From: Athripsodes cinereus
Lineage: Eukaryota; Arthropoda; Insecta; Trichoptera; Leptoceridae
Length of the DNA: 64,000 nt
Assembly: GCA_947579605.1 (NCBI GenBank)
Contig: OX388327.1
Location: 9,473,122-9,537,121 of the forward strand
Direction: 5' to 3'
Shown piece after piece: positions 22,044 to 32,350 of this stretch. Numbering within the stretch: the stretch's first letter is position 1; each line of letters starts with the position of its first letter. The position numbers were made by a program, and so were the translations under genes. The notes under the pieces are model-generated. The model did no database searches and had not been told where the DNA came from. It saw only the letters and a program-made list of their open reading frames with translations.

Positions 22044-22178
22044 TTCAATTCATTCACTGTGTTGGTGTTTAGGTAGTAGAATTCCATATCGAAATTAAAA
22101 AAAAAAACCGTGTGTTTTCTTCTACTACGTGATTTATTCTCGAGAGAATCGTCTTTCGTTGTTTTTTTAATTTCGTTA
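22044..22178 (+). mobile_element. Family H element, copy 4 (internally deleted)
   Basis: Flanked by AGGAACTAACAG (22032-22043) and AGGAACTAAGAG (22179-22190), 11 of 12 identical. Head TTCACTGTGTTGGTGTTTAG, then GTAGAATTCCAT, a left arm with TTTTCTTCTACTACG and TCGAGAGAATCGTCTTTCG, and a short right arm TTTTTTAATTTCG that pairs with CGAAATTAAAAAA at the start of the left arm. Confidence 0.78.
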
Positions 22179-22190
22179 AGGAACTAAGAG

Positions 22191-23445
22191 GTTAAAAAAC
22201 ATATGAATACCTATAGAAAAACAATACTAATATTAGTGTGTAGGTATACCAATCAAAATATCTTAGATTTTGATGACTAACCATTCTTGTAAAAATAATC
22301 AACAAATTTATCAGATTCGCTCCTGTTCGTCAGAACTATGACACATCTATCATCAGTTCTATGTAGTAGGTACCAACTTGATAATAAACAAAATGATATT
22401 CCATTTTCAAAAAATAATTACAAGTCACACAATCAGTTTTTTTTTATGTTAGTATTATTATTTAGATTGTAGGCAACACAGTGAAGTAGGTAGGTACTCG
22501 CCAATGCGCAAGAAACGAACAAAAGGGTTTTGAAAATGGAGTCGTCGTCGTTGTCGGTTCGAAATTCGAAAATTATTATGTAGTAGGTATAACAATGAAT
22601 AAAAAAGCCTGTGTATCATTTTGGGTAGGATGAATATAATAATAATAATAGTATAAAAATATAATTATTGTTATTTTGTTGTATTGAAGCTGCCGCTATA
22701 GATATTTTGTTGTTTGTTGTGATTGGTTGGAAACTGACGAATCATCGCCATGTCTGCCACCGCACATAGGTGAAGTAGGCACCGTCTTATTATAATTTCA
22801 TTGCTTCATACGCATACGTACTATTATTATTATGGGTACAATATAGAATGTAATTTGAATTTGAATTAAATTCGAATGTGGGTACCTACCTACATTTATT
22901 TTAGAACAAAATTTTGCTTCTTGGGTAGCAATCTACATAGCTGAGGTTGCCAGCAATAAAAAATATACACAGAGAAATAAGTAGCATTACACTTAAATAA
23001 GTAGGTAGGTACCTACCTTTGTACTTAAACAATTTTCTTTGTGGATAGAAATAGGTACCAATTATTTTTTCGAAAACTAATTTATACTCAATTTTCTCCT
23101 CCAGGTTCTTTAAGAAAAAGGGTCCCGAAATTCAATTACTTCAGTTTCAACTCATATTTGTAAAAATTGGTAAAAAAATGTGCAACAAACACGCTGTAGG
23201 AAGGAACCAGAATTTATTTTAAATTTTGATATTTCATGACATTTCAGTTAGGTACCCCAGAAGAAATATAATATTATGAAATTGCAATCCAGATTGCTAC
23301 ACTTTTTCAATTACAAGAACCAATTCCATTCTACTTCTTACCTCTATGTTCAAAAGAAATGAGAAAAAATTACGTTGGTTCAAATGAAACTGGACTTTGA
23401 ATAAGAAAAATATACTAAAAGAAATTTGTATGAAATTAATTGAGT
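22191..23445. other. Non-coding, no clear feature
   Basis: Includes TAGGTACCTA motifs (near 22880 and 23005). No gene. Short GC-containing patches at 22530-22560 and 22730-22790 have no open frame of note. Confidence 0.45.
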
Positions 23446-23600
23446 TAGTTGTAAGAAATTGTGCCTCTGCGATAAACTCGCCCTCTGTTAATAGATTGTA
23501 TTTAGTATTGTCGTGTATTAAAAATAATGCAAATTTATACTTGAAATATAAAAAAGTCGATTTCTCTATGAATTAAGAGTAAAATAAAATTGTATACAAC
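23446..23600 (+). repeat. Repeat V (probable LINE 3' end), copy 1
   Basis: GTTAGTTGTAAGAAATTGTG then TGCGATAAACTCGCCCTCTG. The same words occur at 48055 (best copy), 25524 and 49955. A G.AAGAGATCGC..TTGCGATAA stem followed by a T/A-rich end resembles 3' ends of lepidopteran LINE repeats, but the source ORF is not in the window. Confidence 0.6.
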
Positions 23601-25520
23601 CATAATACCATAGATATAGATATAAAAGTGGACTCAACGGCACCAGCCAAAATATAATGTGTTGTTATGATGGTAACGCAGTGGGTCAGATAGTCCTTTT
23701 TTTGTTGCAGATGTCATCAAATATTATGAAATGTCAATTATCATTCAATCATTCACGCCTCTGAATAATTAATGTTTCTATCGATTTTGACTGTTTGGGG
23801 TAGGTACGGTTAAGTTCCGCGCTATTGTGTCAACTCTTATAAGGTTCTATGTCTATGCATAATTTATACATAGATAAAAAATTAAAATAGAAACACTAGC
23901 AGTAAAAAAGAAAAACAATAACATCTGAACGATTTAAAATAAAGTTTCTAAAAAATACACGACACCCATTTTACGTTACAGAGATAATTATACATAAGTA
24001 GTAGGTATGTACAAATATTATCACGGAGTTGGAGCTAAGAAAGAATTAATAAAAAATAAAAACATCAGTAGATATACAATACAAATGTGGTAAAAAATAT
24101 ATGTATGACACGGCAACAAACAATGAAGAAAAAATTGAAGGTAGCATTACTTTGCATTTTCTGGTCTAACGTACCTACCTACTACATATATGGCCTTTCT
24201 TGTATGAACGCTCTATACACCGCGCAACGACCAGATCAGATTATAATAAAAATCGTTACATATCTAAGATGATTATTCTTTGCTTTTGGTCAGTGTAGAA
24301 ACACCAGGATCTAGATAGCGAAACAAATGATAAATAAAAAGAAAATAGAAATATCAAGACAAAACATCAAAATTTGTATATTTTGGAAGATACTAGACTA
24401 AAAAGAGTTATAAAAATATCTATATATCAACACGAATGCAAATTTGAATTGGTTTGTAAATATCTGGCCATCTATAGGTAATACTTCCTTCGAAAAAAAA
24501 AATTACTATGTACAATGCTATTGCAATTACTTCAAATGGCTTGTTAATGTTGTATAATTTTATTCCAAAGAATTATTGAGATTACAACTGGCTTCAAAAA
24601 CTTATTTTAGAGAAAATATTAATTTCAGATACATGATCAAGTGGAATTTCCATAAATTTTGACACAACGTGGATGTAGCAGGTCGCCTTAAAATATAAAC
24701 AGGTAATAAGAAAAGAATAAAAAAACAGAAACATGAAAGAAATGAAACACTTGATGATCTTTCATCAAGTTGGTACCGACGGGTAGGTACTGCATATCAT
24801 CATAGCGCAAGGTAGAGAATGACTCGTCGCTCTATAGCTCGCTTCACCACGATGACTTGCCAACTCGCCAACCAAAAGTCGACATGAAGCGGCACGGCGT
24901 GTGTTGTACTATGTTAAAAGACTGTACTTAAACAAAAAGCAGCCAGACCACAATAAATAAAAAAAAAAACTTTAATATAAACAGCCCCCTTTGAAACTAT
25001 CGTGCCCAGAAATTTTAGTTTGGGAATATAGTTCTTTATATTCTAATTCTTAAGGGTCATATTATTATTATTATTATCTCTACAATTTATTCTGTGACTG
25101 GGTTCCTTCTGCTGCCTGGTTCTGTACATATTAGGTATATGTTGATGATGATTGGCTGGCACTGTTGGCAGGTCACTTCTTTGGAAGGCCGGGGCCGGGT
25201 ACACCAGCGGCATCCTGTCAGATTATTATTATCATGGAAGATGATGATAATAGTACAAAGGCGGGAGAAGGCGTCATGTTGCCGTTAAAAATAGCTAAGT
25301 CATACTTCAATGTAAAAACAATAATAATAATACTGTTTATAGTACTACACTGATGTGTACATACATACATATAGTGCAAGAAACAGAGTTGGTTTTATAT
25401 TATTATATCTTAACTTTTTTTAATCAATCGAGTCGATGAATTGCAAATCTTGCTATTGATAAAATGTTAGAACTTAGGTAGTGATATGTTGCGAATGCAA
25501 TTTGATTTATATGCATGACT
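23601..25520. other. Non-coding, no clear feature
   Basis: AT-rich. A GC-richer patch at 24780-24905 and another at 25090-25280 (with a GATGATGATTGGCTGG run, slightly similar to 27660-27760) contain no recognisable protein. The patches were also checked for LIM zinc-finger codons without success. Confidence 0.4.
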
Positions 25521-25523
25521 TTG

Positions 25524-25660
25524 GGTTAGTTGGAAGAGATCGCGCCTTTGCAATAAATTCACATAAAATTTATTGTATTGTCATCAATGAATGTCATCAA
25601 GAATGAATAAATAAACAATAATATAATCATTGAAATAAACTACAATTTATTTCCAATATT
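25524..25660 (+). repeat. Repeat V, copy 2
   Basis: GGGTTAGTTGGAAGAGATCG then GCGCCTTTGCAATAAATTCA, ending in an AATAAATAAACAATAATA tail. Confidence 0.6.
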
Positions 25661-25934
25661 CTCCAAGCTTTTTTCAGTGTATAATAATTGTGTGATTGTT
25701 TGGGTTCACTTTGTATATTTCTGAAGAGGTTCTAATATTATCTCGTTGATATACAAGTTGCTGAAAACGGCCCGATTATTGTGATCGAAAGTTGGGTGCA
25801 AAGAGAATATATAGCTATTTATTGTAAAACATTCATTCAATGTAAATAATACTAGTATATTTATAAAAAGGAAAATAGTCAGTTTTCTTCATTGCAAACA
25901 AAGAAAACATTTATAATTAGTTATTATGCTCTGG

Positions 25935-26005
25935 TTGTTTGAAGAAGAAGTCTCAGACTTTCAATACAGAGATTATGAGTTCGAATCCTTCCGCTTATTA
26001 ATTAC
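25935..26005 (+). repeat. tRNA-derived SINE family Z, head only
   Basis: AGTCTCAGACTTTCAATA, GAGATTATGAGTTCGAATCC and TTCCGCT align with the Z head (minus strand of 48605-48720), with a B-box GAGTTCGAATCC. Confidence 0.6.
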
Positions 26006-26097
26006 CTACTCTATCTTTACAACATACATAAGGTAGTGTATTGTATACTGCTTAGTATGAAAATATTTCGGGCGTATTTGTGTTTACTTAAACGCTT

Positions 26098-26210
26098 CAA
26101 TTCAGAGATGAGATATAGATACACAGAGAGGAAAGCTTATATGTTTATTACATGGACTAAATCCACTGAATATCCCACTTGTGAATGCCATGATGGTACA
26201 GATAAAAAGA
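26098..26210 (+). repeat. Family X, 3' part
   Basis: TTCAGAGATGAGATATA, GAGAGGAAAGCTTATATG, TTTATTACATGGACTAA, TATCCCACTTGTGAATGCC and ATGATGGTACAGATAAAAAG, with a TA/AA tail. Confidence 0.7.
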
Positions 26211-26664
26211 CATGATAAAATAATCTTGTATCGCCTCTGTATATTATTGTAGATAGGTAGGTACGTCTGCTCGAGTAAAAGTAAGTCAGAGTGCGTACCT
26301 GCATACGGTAAGTACCCGAGACTATGTATTGCCATCATTGTACATATAATAATAAAATGTATTGCCTGGGTACCTACCTATAAGTATTATAGTTGGATGA
26401 GGCTGGCGTAGGCTCCAGCTCCACACTATATAGTCAGAACTACTATGTTATTATACGGTAGAAATTAGGTAGGTACCCACATAGGTTCACACTACCTATA
26501 CAATCCTACACAGTAACATAATAATATGTATGTATGTATTGTGGGTAGGTATGTTATATTGTGGAAGGGTAAACACAAAAGTAACTGAACATTACATGAA
26601 GTACCTATTAACTTTTGTAAGGAGAGAATTAATTTTAATGCTCTGTCTGTTTATACCGATGATA

Positions 26665-26762
26665 TTGAATGTCTCATAAATTAATGTTTAAGAATACCTA
26701 CCGGACACACGAAATTTACAGGAAAGTGTGGAAGCCTATTCTTCACCATTTCTCTCTATAAT
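26665..26762 (-). repeat. Family X, 5' part
   Basis: Plus-strand TTGAATGTCTCATAAAT is followed by CGGACACACGAAATTTACAG and GAAAGTGTGGAAGCC, the inverted X head. Confidence 0.55.
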
Positions 26763-26889
26763 ATTACTAATGATCCATACACAAATGTTTTTCTGATCTC
26801 TATAGTCTATTCGTGTGTTGTATCTAATCTATTTATTATGTCTAAATTTGTTTTTTGCACATAATAATATGTTACTGATTGTACTGTCA

Positions 26890-27012
26890 GCCTCGACACA
26901 GGCTTTAGCCTAGTGAGGTGGCAAAGTGGAATAAGTTGTATTGGCATATGGATAATTTAACTGTATTTGATTGTATATGCTTATTGCAGGAAATAAACGA
27001 ATTTGAATATTT
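26890..27012 (+). repeat. Probable LINE 3' end relic
   Basis: CAGGCTTTAGCCTAGTGAGG then a GCAGGAAATAAACGAATTTG end. A short stem (GGCTTTAGCC) and an AATAAACGAATTTGAAT-like end are typical of LINE 3' untranslated regions in Lepidoptera. No coding part remains. Confidence 0.45.
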
Positions 27013-27033
27013 ATGCTTGACGCTTTTATAAAG

Positions 27034-27167
27034 AACGAAATTAAAACACATATGTTTTTTTCACACGAAAGATGTCTCTCCCAACAAAAAACAAGTAGTG
27101 AATAAAAAACACTTGTTAATTAATTTGATAATGGAATTCCACTACCTAAACACCGACACAGTGAATA
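27034..27167 (-). mobile_element. Family H element, copy 5 (internally deleted)
   Basis: In reverse orientation, flanked on the plus strand by GCTTTTATAAAG (27022-27033) and GCTTTTATGAAG (27168-27179), 11 of 12 identical. The head is seen as CACCGACACAGTGAAT near the right end. The left end has AACGAAATTAAAAC, the 3' terminal word of this subfamily. Confidence 0.78.
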
Positions 27168-27212
27168 GCTTTTATGAAGTATCAACAGGGCAAGATCAAT
27201 TATTATTAATTA

Positions 27213-27415
27213 ATTTTGAATGTTTTCTAAGTATTCTACAATGCACATCCGTTACTTGATTATTTAAATCGCGATCGATTTCGGTAAACCTATACCATTG
27301 ACGAGCGAGTGTGACTGACTAATATTTTTGTTAAAACATCTACAAAAACAAAATTTTGTTTTAAATAATCAAGTGACGGATGTGCATTGTAGAATACTTA
27401 AAAAACATTCAAAAT
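27213..27415. mobile_element. Palindromic MITE (GCGATCGATTTC family), full copy
   Basis: Terminal inverted repeats of roughly 50 bp: ATTTTGAATGTTTTCTAAG, TATTCTACAATGCACATCCG and TTACTTGATTATTTAAA on the left, with their complement on the right ending ACATTCAAAAT. Unique centre with CGCGATCGATTTCGG. No ORF. The superfamily is not assigned because no target duplication is evident. Confidence 0.75.
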
Positions 27416-27639
27416 GTCTCGTAACTGTTACATAGTTAATCCTTCTAAAATAACTGATATTATTAATTAAATTTATTTTTAAAATCCACACTATTATGTA
27501 TGATAAGTAGTTGATACAATACTTATAATTTTACTAACACTAAGTAGCACATTTTAAAATTATAAACCATATAAAAATTTAATTAGAACATTATTTTTTG
27601 AAAATTTTATTCGACCATGCCCTCTCACACGTCCAGTTT

Positions 27640-27775
27640 GTGTTCTGTTTACCTTGTATATAGTTTTGTTATTTGAAGTAGGTACATGTTGTGGCCGGGG
27701 CTAGGATTGGCAGCCATTATAATCATGATGCTGATGATGATGATGATGATGATAGGAGCCTTCAAACACAAACCA
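27640..27775. repeat. Low-complexity GATGAT tract and flanks
   Basis: GATGATGATGATGATGATG at about 27731-27752, preceded by GGCCGGGGCTAGGATTGG. Possibly the tail of an unidentified retroposon. Confidence 0.4.
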
Positions 27776-27888
27776 TAAACAATGAAACTTAAACACTACT
27801 TACACTTACCTACATGTCTACTTACTTCAGACTATTGAGAATTATCCCCGCGTAACTATTACGTAGGTATATAATCTTAGACATATAA

Positions 27889-27983
27889 TTACAAGCTTTT
27901 AGCTTACTGTGAAAGGTGTATAAGGTTGTATTTGGGTTTATAACAAAACCCAGATATATCTTTTTTAAAAAAAAAAAAAAAAA
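27889..27983 (+). repeat. SINE family Y, 3' part
   Basis: AAGCTTTTAGCTTACTGTG, AAAGGTGTATAAGGTTG, TATTTGGGTTTATAAC and ACCCAGATATATC, ending in T6 and A19. Confidence 0.7.
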
Positions 27984-28055
27984 ACTATAGACAAACTAAA
28001 ACGCAAAATAAGTTAAACATTTAGTGGACAGATAATAATATGTGCTCTGAATATA

Positions 28056-28322
28056 TTAATTGTGTCGGTGCACATGTAGTAGAATTCCATAATTATGTAA
28101 TATGAAACAAGTGTTTCTTTCTACTATAGATTATTGATTCCGAGAGAGACGTCTTTCCACTTATCAGCTCATAATCAATCCGTTATCAATCCGGATCGAT
28201 AATGAGCTCATAAGTGGAAAGACGTCTCTCTCGGAATCAATAATCTATAGTAGAAGAAACACTTGTAGGAAAAAAAAAAAAAAAAAAAAAAAAAAAAGAA
28301 ACACTTGTTTCATATTACATAA
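28056..28322 (+). mobile_element. Family H hairpin element, copy 6 (full length, with poly(A) insertion)
   Basis: Flanked by TGCTCTGAATATA (28043-28055 and 28323-28335, 13 of 13). Head TTGTGTCGGTGCACATGTAG then AGAATTCC. The long hairpin has arms from about 28085 to 28170 and 28210 to 28320. Both arms carry CTTTCCACTTAT or its complement, where both arms of copy 1 carry CTTTCGACTTAT. The right arm is interrupted at 28267-28296 by AGG plus an A tract. Confidence 0.83.
28255..28308 (+). mobile_element. Minimal poly(A)-only retroinsertion with target duplication
   Basis: AGAAACACTTGT occurs at 28255-28266 and again at 28297-28308, separated only by AGG and a run of 27-28 A. Removing one duplicate and the insert restores the pairing of the H hairpin arm. 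The simplest reading is a retroposon so 5'-truncated that almost only its tail was integrated. Confidence 0.7.
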
Positions 28323-28339
28323 TGCTCTGAATATAGTCG

Positions 28340-29270
28340 CACATTGCGAGTAGTCGAGTCGTGATTTAGTAGAAAATACATAGCATTCGGGAAAACACTT
28401 AGAATAATGTCCTAACTTCACGTCGTTCTGATTACATTTAAATGTTTCACCAATCTTTTTTCATAAGTTGCTTTGAAACTATATTCTATCTCTTTGTTAC
28501 TTACACATTTTAAATATGCATAGAAGACAGAAGCAATAGGATGTCTCAGAAGTGAAAATTTTGTAAATAATCCGTAGTTACAGTATATAGGTATTTCCAT
28601 AGTATATAATTATGCTATATATTATACCTTTGTCATACAAGTCACAGGGTGACTAATACCTTCTATACAAACTTGCATCTACAGAGCGATTTTTTTAATA
28701 ATAAAATTATCTATTGAGTGTGTTTCTGAATGTTATTTATTTATCCATTCTTTACTGTGCCTTCATTAATTACGATAAATTTTTCATAAAAATACACTGA
28801 AATTAGGTAAATAAAGTCAATATACCGGAACGAAATTGTCACAAAGACACAATGTTTTCTAACAAGTTTCAATAAAAAAATATGAATAGTGAAGAAAATA
28901 AATTTATCAAAGAAAATTATTTTCAGTCACAAACAAATTGCCTGAGTAAGTACGCCAAATATAAAAAAAACACATTATATAGATATACTTATACAAAGAC
29001 AAGTAAGTGTTTATACTTTTACGCAAATCTTTTATCTATGAATTACACGCTTTAAATTTTGTCTATGGTCATTTAAAAAAAAAGTTCGAAAAGCCGCGTT
29101 ATCAGAATGCAACGAAATGTGCACTTTACTGATACACAACCGCCGCCGAATTTTCGCCACGCTCCGCCGATCGACGTTCTGTTGTTCATAGCTACAAACA
29201 AAACAAAATAGATTCGGTTTCCTCGATTTCAGTAGTTTTTTATTTATTGTTTTGTTTAATAATATCGATT
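28340..29270. other. Non-coding, AT-rich
   Basis: No gene or repeat recognised. A GC-containing patch at 29090-29180 has no long frame. Confidence 0.4.
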
Positions 29271-29276
29271 CTTCTT

Positions 29277-29519
29277 TTATTTTCTTCGTCTAGTAGTGCT
29301 TCTTTTTTTCCTTAAGACATCTGTTCCGGATATGACAAAAAGTGACGAATCATTCTGGTGCGGAATGCCAATTATATAAGAAAAATTCAAATGTTTTTTT
29401 TTTAACAAAATATCAGAGAATATTTTTTTAAATAATTTATTAAGAACAAACTGAAGACGTTGCTCTTCCAACAGAGATTCCCACGCCCTGAAGATGGGAA
29501 CTACATTTAACGGCGCCAT
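29277..29519 (-). CDS. Small ORF of unknown function (80 residues), doubtful
   Basis: The minus strand reads an ATG-initiated frame: MAPLNVVPIFRAWESLLEEQ, a Leu/Lys-rich middle (LNKLFKKIFSDILLKKK), then SYIIGIPHQNDSSLF and a very basic end (RKKRSTTRRRK) before TAA. Balanced residue use near the start sets it apart from the other AT-driven frames here. No domain was recognised, there is no known neighbour, and an A-run makes part of it low complexity. It could be chance, a first exon or a decayed gene piece. Confidence 0.2.
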   Translation of the reverse strand: MAPLNVVPIFRAWESLLEEQRLQFVLNKLFKKIFSDILLKKKHLNFSYIIGIPHQNDSSLFVISGTDVLRKKRSTTRRRK

Positions 29520-29631
29520 TAAATAAAATAAAATTTAAAAAATTAACCACACCTGCAAAGTAAGAAATATAATAAAAGATAAGAAAAATAATGTTTTTCA
29601 TGAAAGCCAGGACCGTTGCTAATAATTGTAT

Positions 29632-29737
29632 CCCGTAGAGCCCCTAGTAAAGATTAGGTCTCACTCTCTTCTGTAAGTCTTCGGGTGTTCTGTAAAAAGC
29701 AGGTTTCGTAAAACGATCGTGAAGAATGCACCGGCTC
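29632..29737 (+). repeat. Family X, 5' part
   Basis: CCCGTAGAGCCCCTAGTAAA, AGGTCTCACTCTCTTCTG, TAAGTCTTCGGGTGTTCTG and AAAAAGCAGG. Confidence 0.7.
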
Positions 29738-29951
29738 TCTCATCCGATTACCAAAGTAAAACATAGTTGATAGCGTTCAGCTCTTGGATGGATGACCGTC
29801 GTGACCGACAATTTTTTTTTCCTTTTTTTATAATACCTACAACTTTTAAGATGAATTAATGGGACCATTGTTTTCACTTTATACCTATATAATAACATCA
29901 TACTGAGGGTGGGCCTACCCAGTAAGCAAACCTTAGACACGTCGCTGCTAC

Positions 29952-30001
29952 AGAATTATAAACCAAGAATTGTAGACCTACAACTCTTGGTTTATAATTC
30001 T
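29952..30001. repeat. Near-perfect 50 bp palindrome
   Basis: AGAATTATAAACCAAGAATT and GTAG are followed by AC and then the complement, with one mismatch over 24 bp arms. The loop is too small for a usual microRNA precursor. Confidence 0.75.
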
Positions 30002-30865
30002 ACTACTACTAACTACTATATATCAAATCATAAATTATTACTCTGGTTATTTTTTTTTTAAATTTGTTTTACCTATCTATAACCAAGGATGAGTAACATG
30101 ACAGTTGTTACCTTTGCGTTAGGTACTCAAAGTTCACAACACACAAAACAGTTTCACAATGATATATATTCACGCAAATAAACAATACATTTCAAAATTA
30201 AACTTTTAAATAATAAATTAATGAAAACATATCCTTTTTTAATTTGTACAATACAAGAATGGTCGATTTTTGTCATACATAACTACATTAGTACAGAGTC
30301 AAAATGCGAATGTAGCTATATATTCAGACAATAAAAAAATATACTTATTAGTCTATTTGTCTTTAATTTATAAAAATGTTGTTACAAATTGACAATATAA
30401 TGCAACAAATCAAATTGAGATAATGTATTGAATCAACACTATCAAAGAATGTGAGTTACAATAATCTAGTGAATCCGCACCATTTCAATATTTAGATCTA
30501 TACAGTTTACTTGAATTCATGCTTAATACCTAAAACTATTAGACGAGGTAGGCATATTTTTTACATATATTATTACTTTTTACTAAAGTATCTATTGCTT
30601 AGGTATTTATTTTTCTCTTATTATTGTTTGATAAATATTTATAAATATGTATAAAGTCTATCCATAACATCTAGAACTAGTTCACTAAAAAGATATTGGT
30701 AAATATTGCAACATACTTTTGCATACAATTCACATAATGCAATACATATTGTAGATTTATTTTTGTTATACACTTAAATTCAGATAAAAAAAAAACGTTA
30801 GCAGAAAGTAGGTAGGTACCCGCGTACCTAAATTACTTATGTTTGAATAGAAAATTATGCCGTCG
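30002..30865. other. Non-coding, AT-rich
   Basis: No gene or repeat recognised. Confidence 0.45.
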
Positions 30866-30867
30866 AG

Positions 30868-31390
30868 CACCCGTTAAAGAATCTGTCTCCCACTTTTACC
30901 GTAAATTTTCGAGTGTCCTGCAAAAGGCAGGTGTTTTTTTTTTTTTTTTGAGCGTCTACAGCATGCACAAACAGAGAATTCAATTAAAGCGTAATTCATA
31001 ATGCCACGATAATGATAATCTCTATGTATGTAGAGATAATCCTGCTAATGCACATCATCGCATTTTTCTTAGGGTAACTGCTCTGTTGATTTGTTATATG
31101 AACGATGATGTGCAAGAAGAACAAAAGAAATGAACAACAAAATATAATGTAACAATAATCATAGAACAACAACACAACTATTTTAGTTTAATTAACCCGA
31201 ATCGGGCTCTTGACGAATCGAACACCAGGTGTTCGAAAAATAAAGAAATTTCACATCTTAAATTCTGCGATTAGGTTTGCTACCCATCCTAAATGTCTTA
31301 ATTTTTTGTTATGTGTTATGTTATGTTACATTATGTGATCTGCTGGCTAGCCTACATGTGGGATAATATGCCGTGTTGGTATAAATATAG
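30868..31390 (+). repeat. Family X retroposon split by a poly(A) retroposon
   Basis: Part one (30868-30935): GTCGAGCACCCGTTAAAGAA, TCTGTCTCCCACTTTTACC, TTTTCGAGTGTCCTGC. Part two (31226-31390): GTGTTCGAAAAATAAAG, ATTCTGCGATTAGGTTTGC, CCCATCCTAAATGTC, ATCTGCTGGCTAGCC, CATGTGGGATAATATGCCGT. The two halves join exactly at CAGGTGTT. Confidence 0.8.
30936..31225 (-). mobile_element. Poly(A)-tailed retroposed sequence of unknown origin
   Basis: A 290 bp insert in X, flanked by CAGGTGTT (30928-30935 and 31226-31233). Read on the minus strand it ends ...ATGCTGTAGACGCTC followed by about 16 A. It contains two small inverted repeats: GCACATCATCG with its complement about 55 bases later, and ATAATCTCTA/TAGAGATAAT around 31015-31045. 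No B box and no ORF was seen. It looks like a retrocopy of a structured RNA or of a LINE end. Confidence 0.65.
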
Positions 31391-31437
31391 AGAAATTATG
31401 TATTATTTGACAAGTCCCGCATTAGAATAAATTGCCG

Positions 31438-31598
31438 CATTTTTATTACGGCCATTCTCACAACTAGAAAAGACAGTGTACTACTACATGTAATAAACAT
31501 TCAGGTCGTCCTCTTCGCGTCATGAAAAATTAAGACATTTAGAATAGGAGTAAATATTCTTCATGGCTGATTTGAAGACGTTCTATGTAAAAAGCTAG
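31438..31598 (-). repeat. Family X, 3' two thirds
   Basis: Plus-strand TACTACATGTAATAAACAT, GTCGTCCTCTTCGCGTCATG, TTAAGACATTTAGAATAGG and GCTGATTTGAAGACG match inverted X. Confidence 0.6.
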
Positions 31599-31666
31599 TA
31601 AGCAATTATTGGCAAAAATTTAAACGGATTATTAAATTAGGTTTCTGTTGATAATTAAACCATTGT

Positions 31667-31868
31667 ATTCACTGTGTCGGTGTTTAGGTAGTAGAATTTC
31701 ATAGCGAAATAAATAAAACAAGACAGTGTTTTATTCTACTATTGATTTATTCGACGAGAGAGACGTCTTTCGTCTTATTAGAGATTGACAATGTCCTAAT
31801 AAGACGAAATACGTCTCTCTCGTCGAATAAATCAATAGTAGAAGTTTCCTTTATTTATTTCGTTTAAT
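31667..31868 (+). mobile_element. Family H hairpin element, copy 7 (full length)
   Basis: Head ATTCACTGTGTCGGTG, TTTAGGTAGTAGAATTTC. The left arm has TTCTACTATTGATTTATTCG, then ACGAGAGAGACGTCTTTCGT. The right arm is its complement, ending TTTATTTATTTCG. Loop around GAGATTGACAATGTCC. A short CATTGT duplication flanks the element (31661-31666, 31869-31874) with a less exact TTAA extension. The right arm has a small deletion. Confidence 0.8.
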
Positions 31869-31899
31869 CATTGTGCCAATATTATAGTAATACCTACAC

Positions 31900-32350
31900 A
31901 TTAAAGAAGATGTGATTTTTTATAAAAGGGTGGGGTACCAATTCTTTGCCGGGGATTCCCCGGAATATTTCATACAATATTTCAGTAAAGCTAATACTTA
32001 AATCGACACTCATGAAATCAAACATACATATTATTTTCCTTGCAATACATACATAATAAGTAATAATATTTTCACATTTATAATAAAGTCATCCATTTTG
32101 CGAGATGCGCTTGGCTGCCTATGATATGGCAGCTCGCTCGATTGCCTTTCAACTTCACGCTCACTGGTTCAATCACCATAGCGCAGTTAGCTTACCAGCT
32201 AGCCTACAGCAGTAGCTAGTAAACTTAGCTATAATAATAATAAGCTTCCAGTAAGATATATATGGACCGACCAATCTGCGTATGGACATAAGAATGCTAG
32301 GTACAAATGTTTACAGATAACATAATTGTTGTGTTGTGAATTAGGTATAG
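31900..32350. other. Non-coding, no clear feature
   Basis: A moderately GC-rich patch at 32100-32215 (GCTCGCTCGATTGCC, GCAGTTAGCTTACCAGC) was checked for a LIM domain or other exon and none was found. Confidence 0.4.

Noticed and set aside
24780..24905. Possible LIM-domain or other exon in a GC-richer patch
   Set aside because: No spaced Cys/His pattern in any frame and no paired splice sites of quality. The patch at 32100-32215 was rejected on the same grounds.
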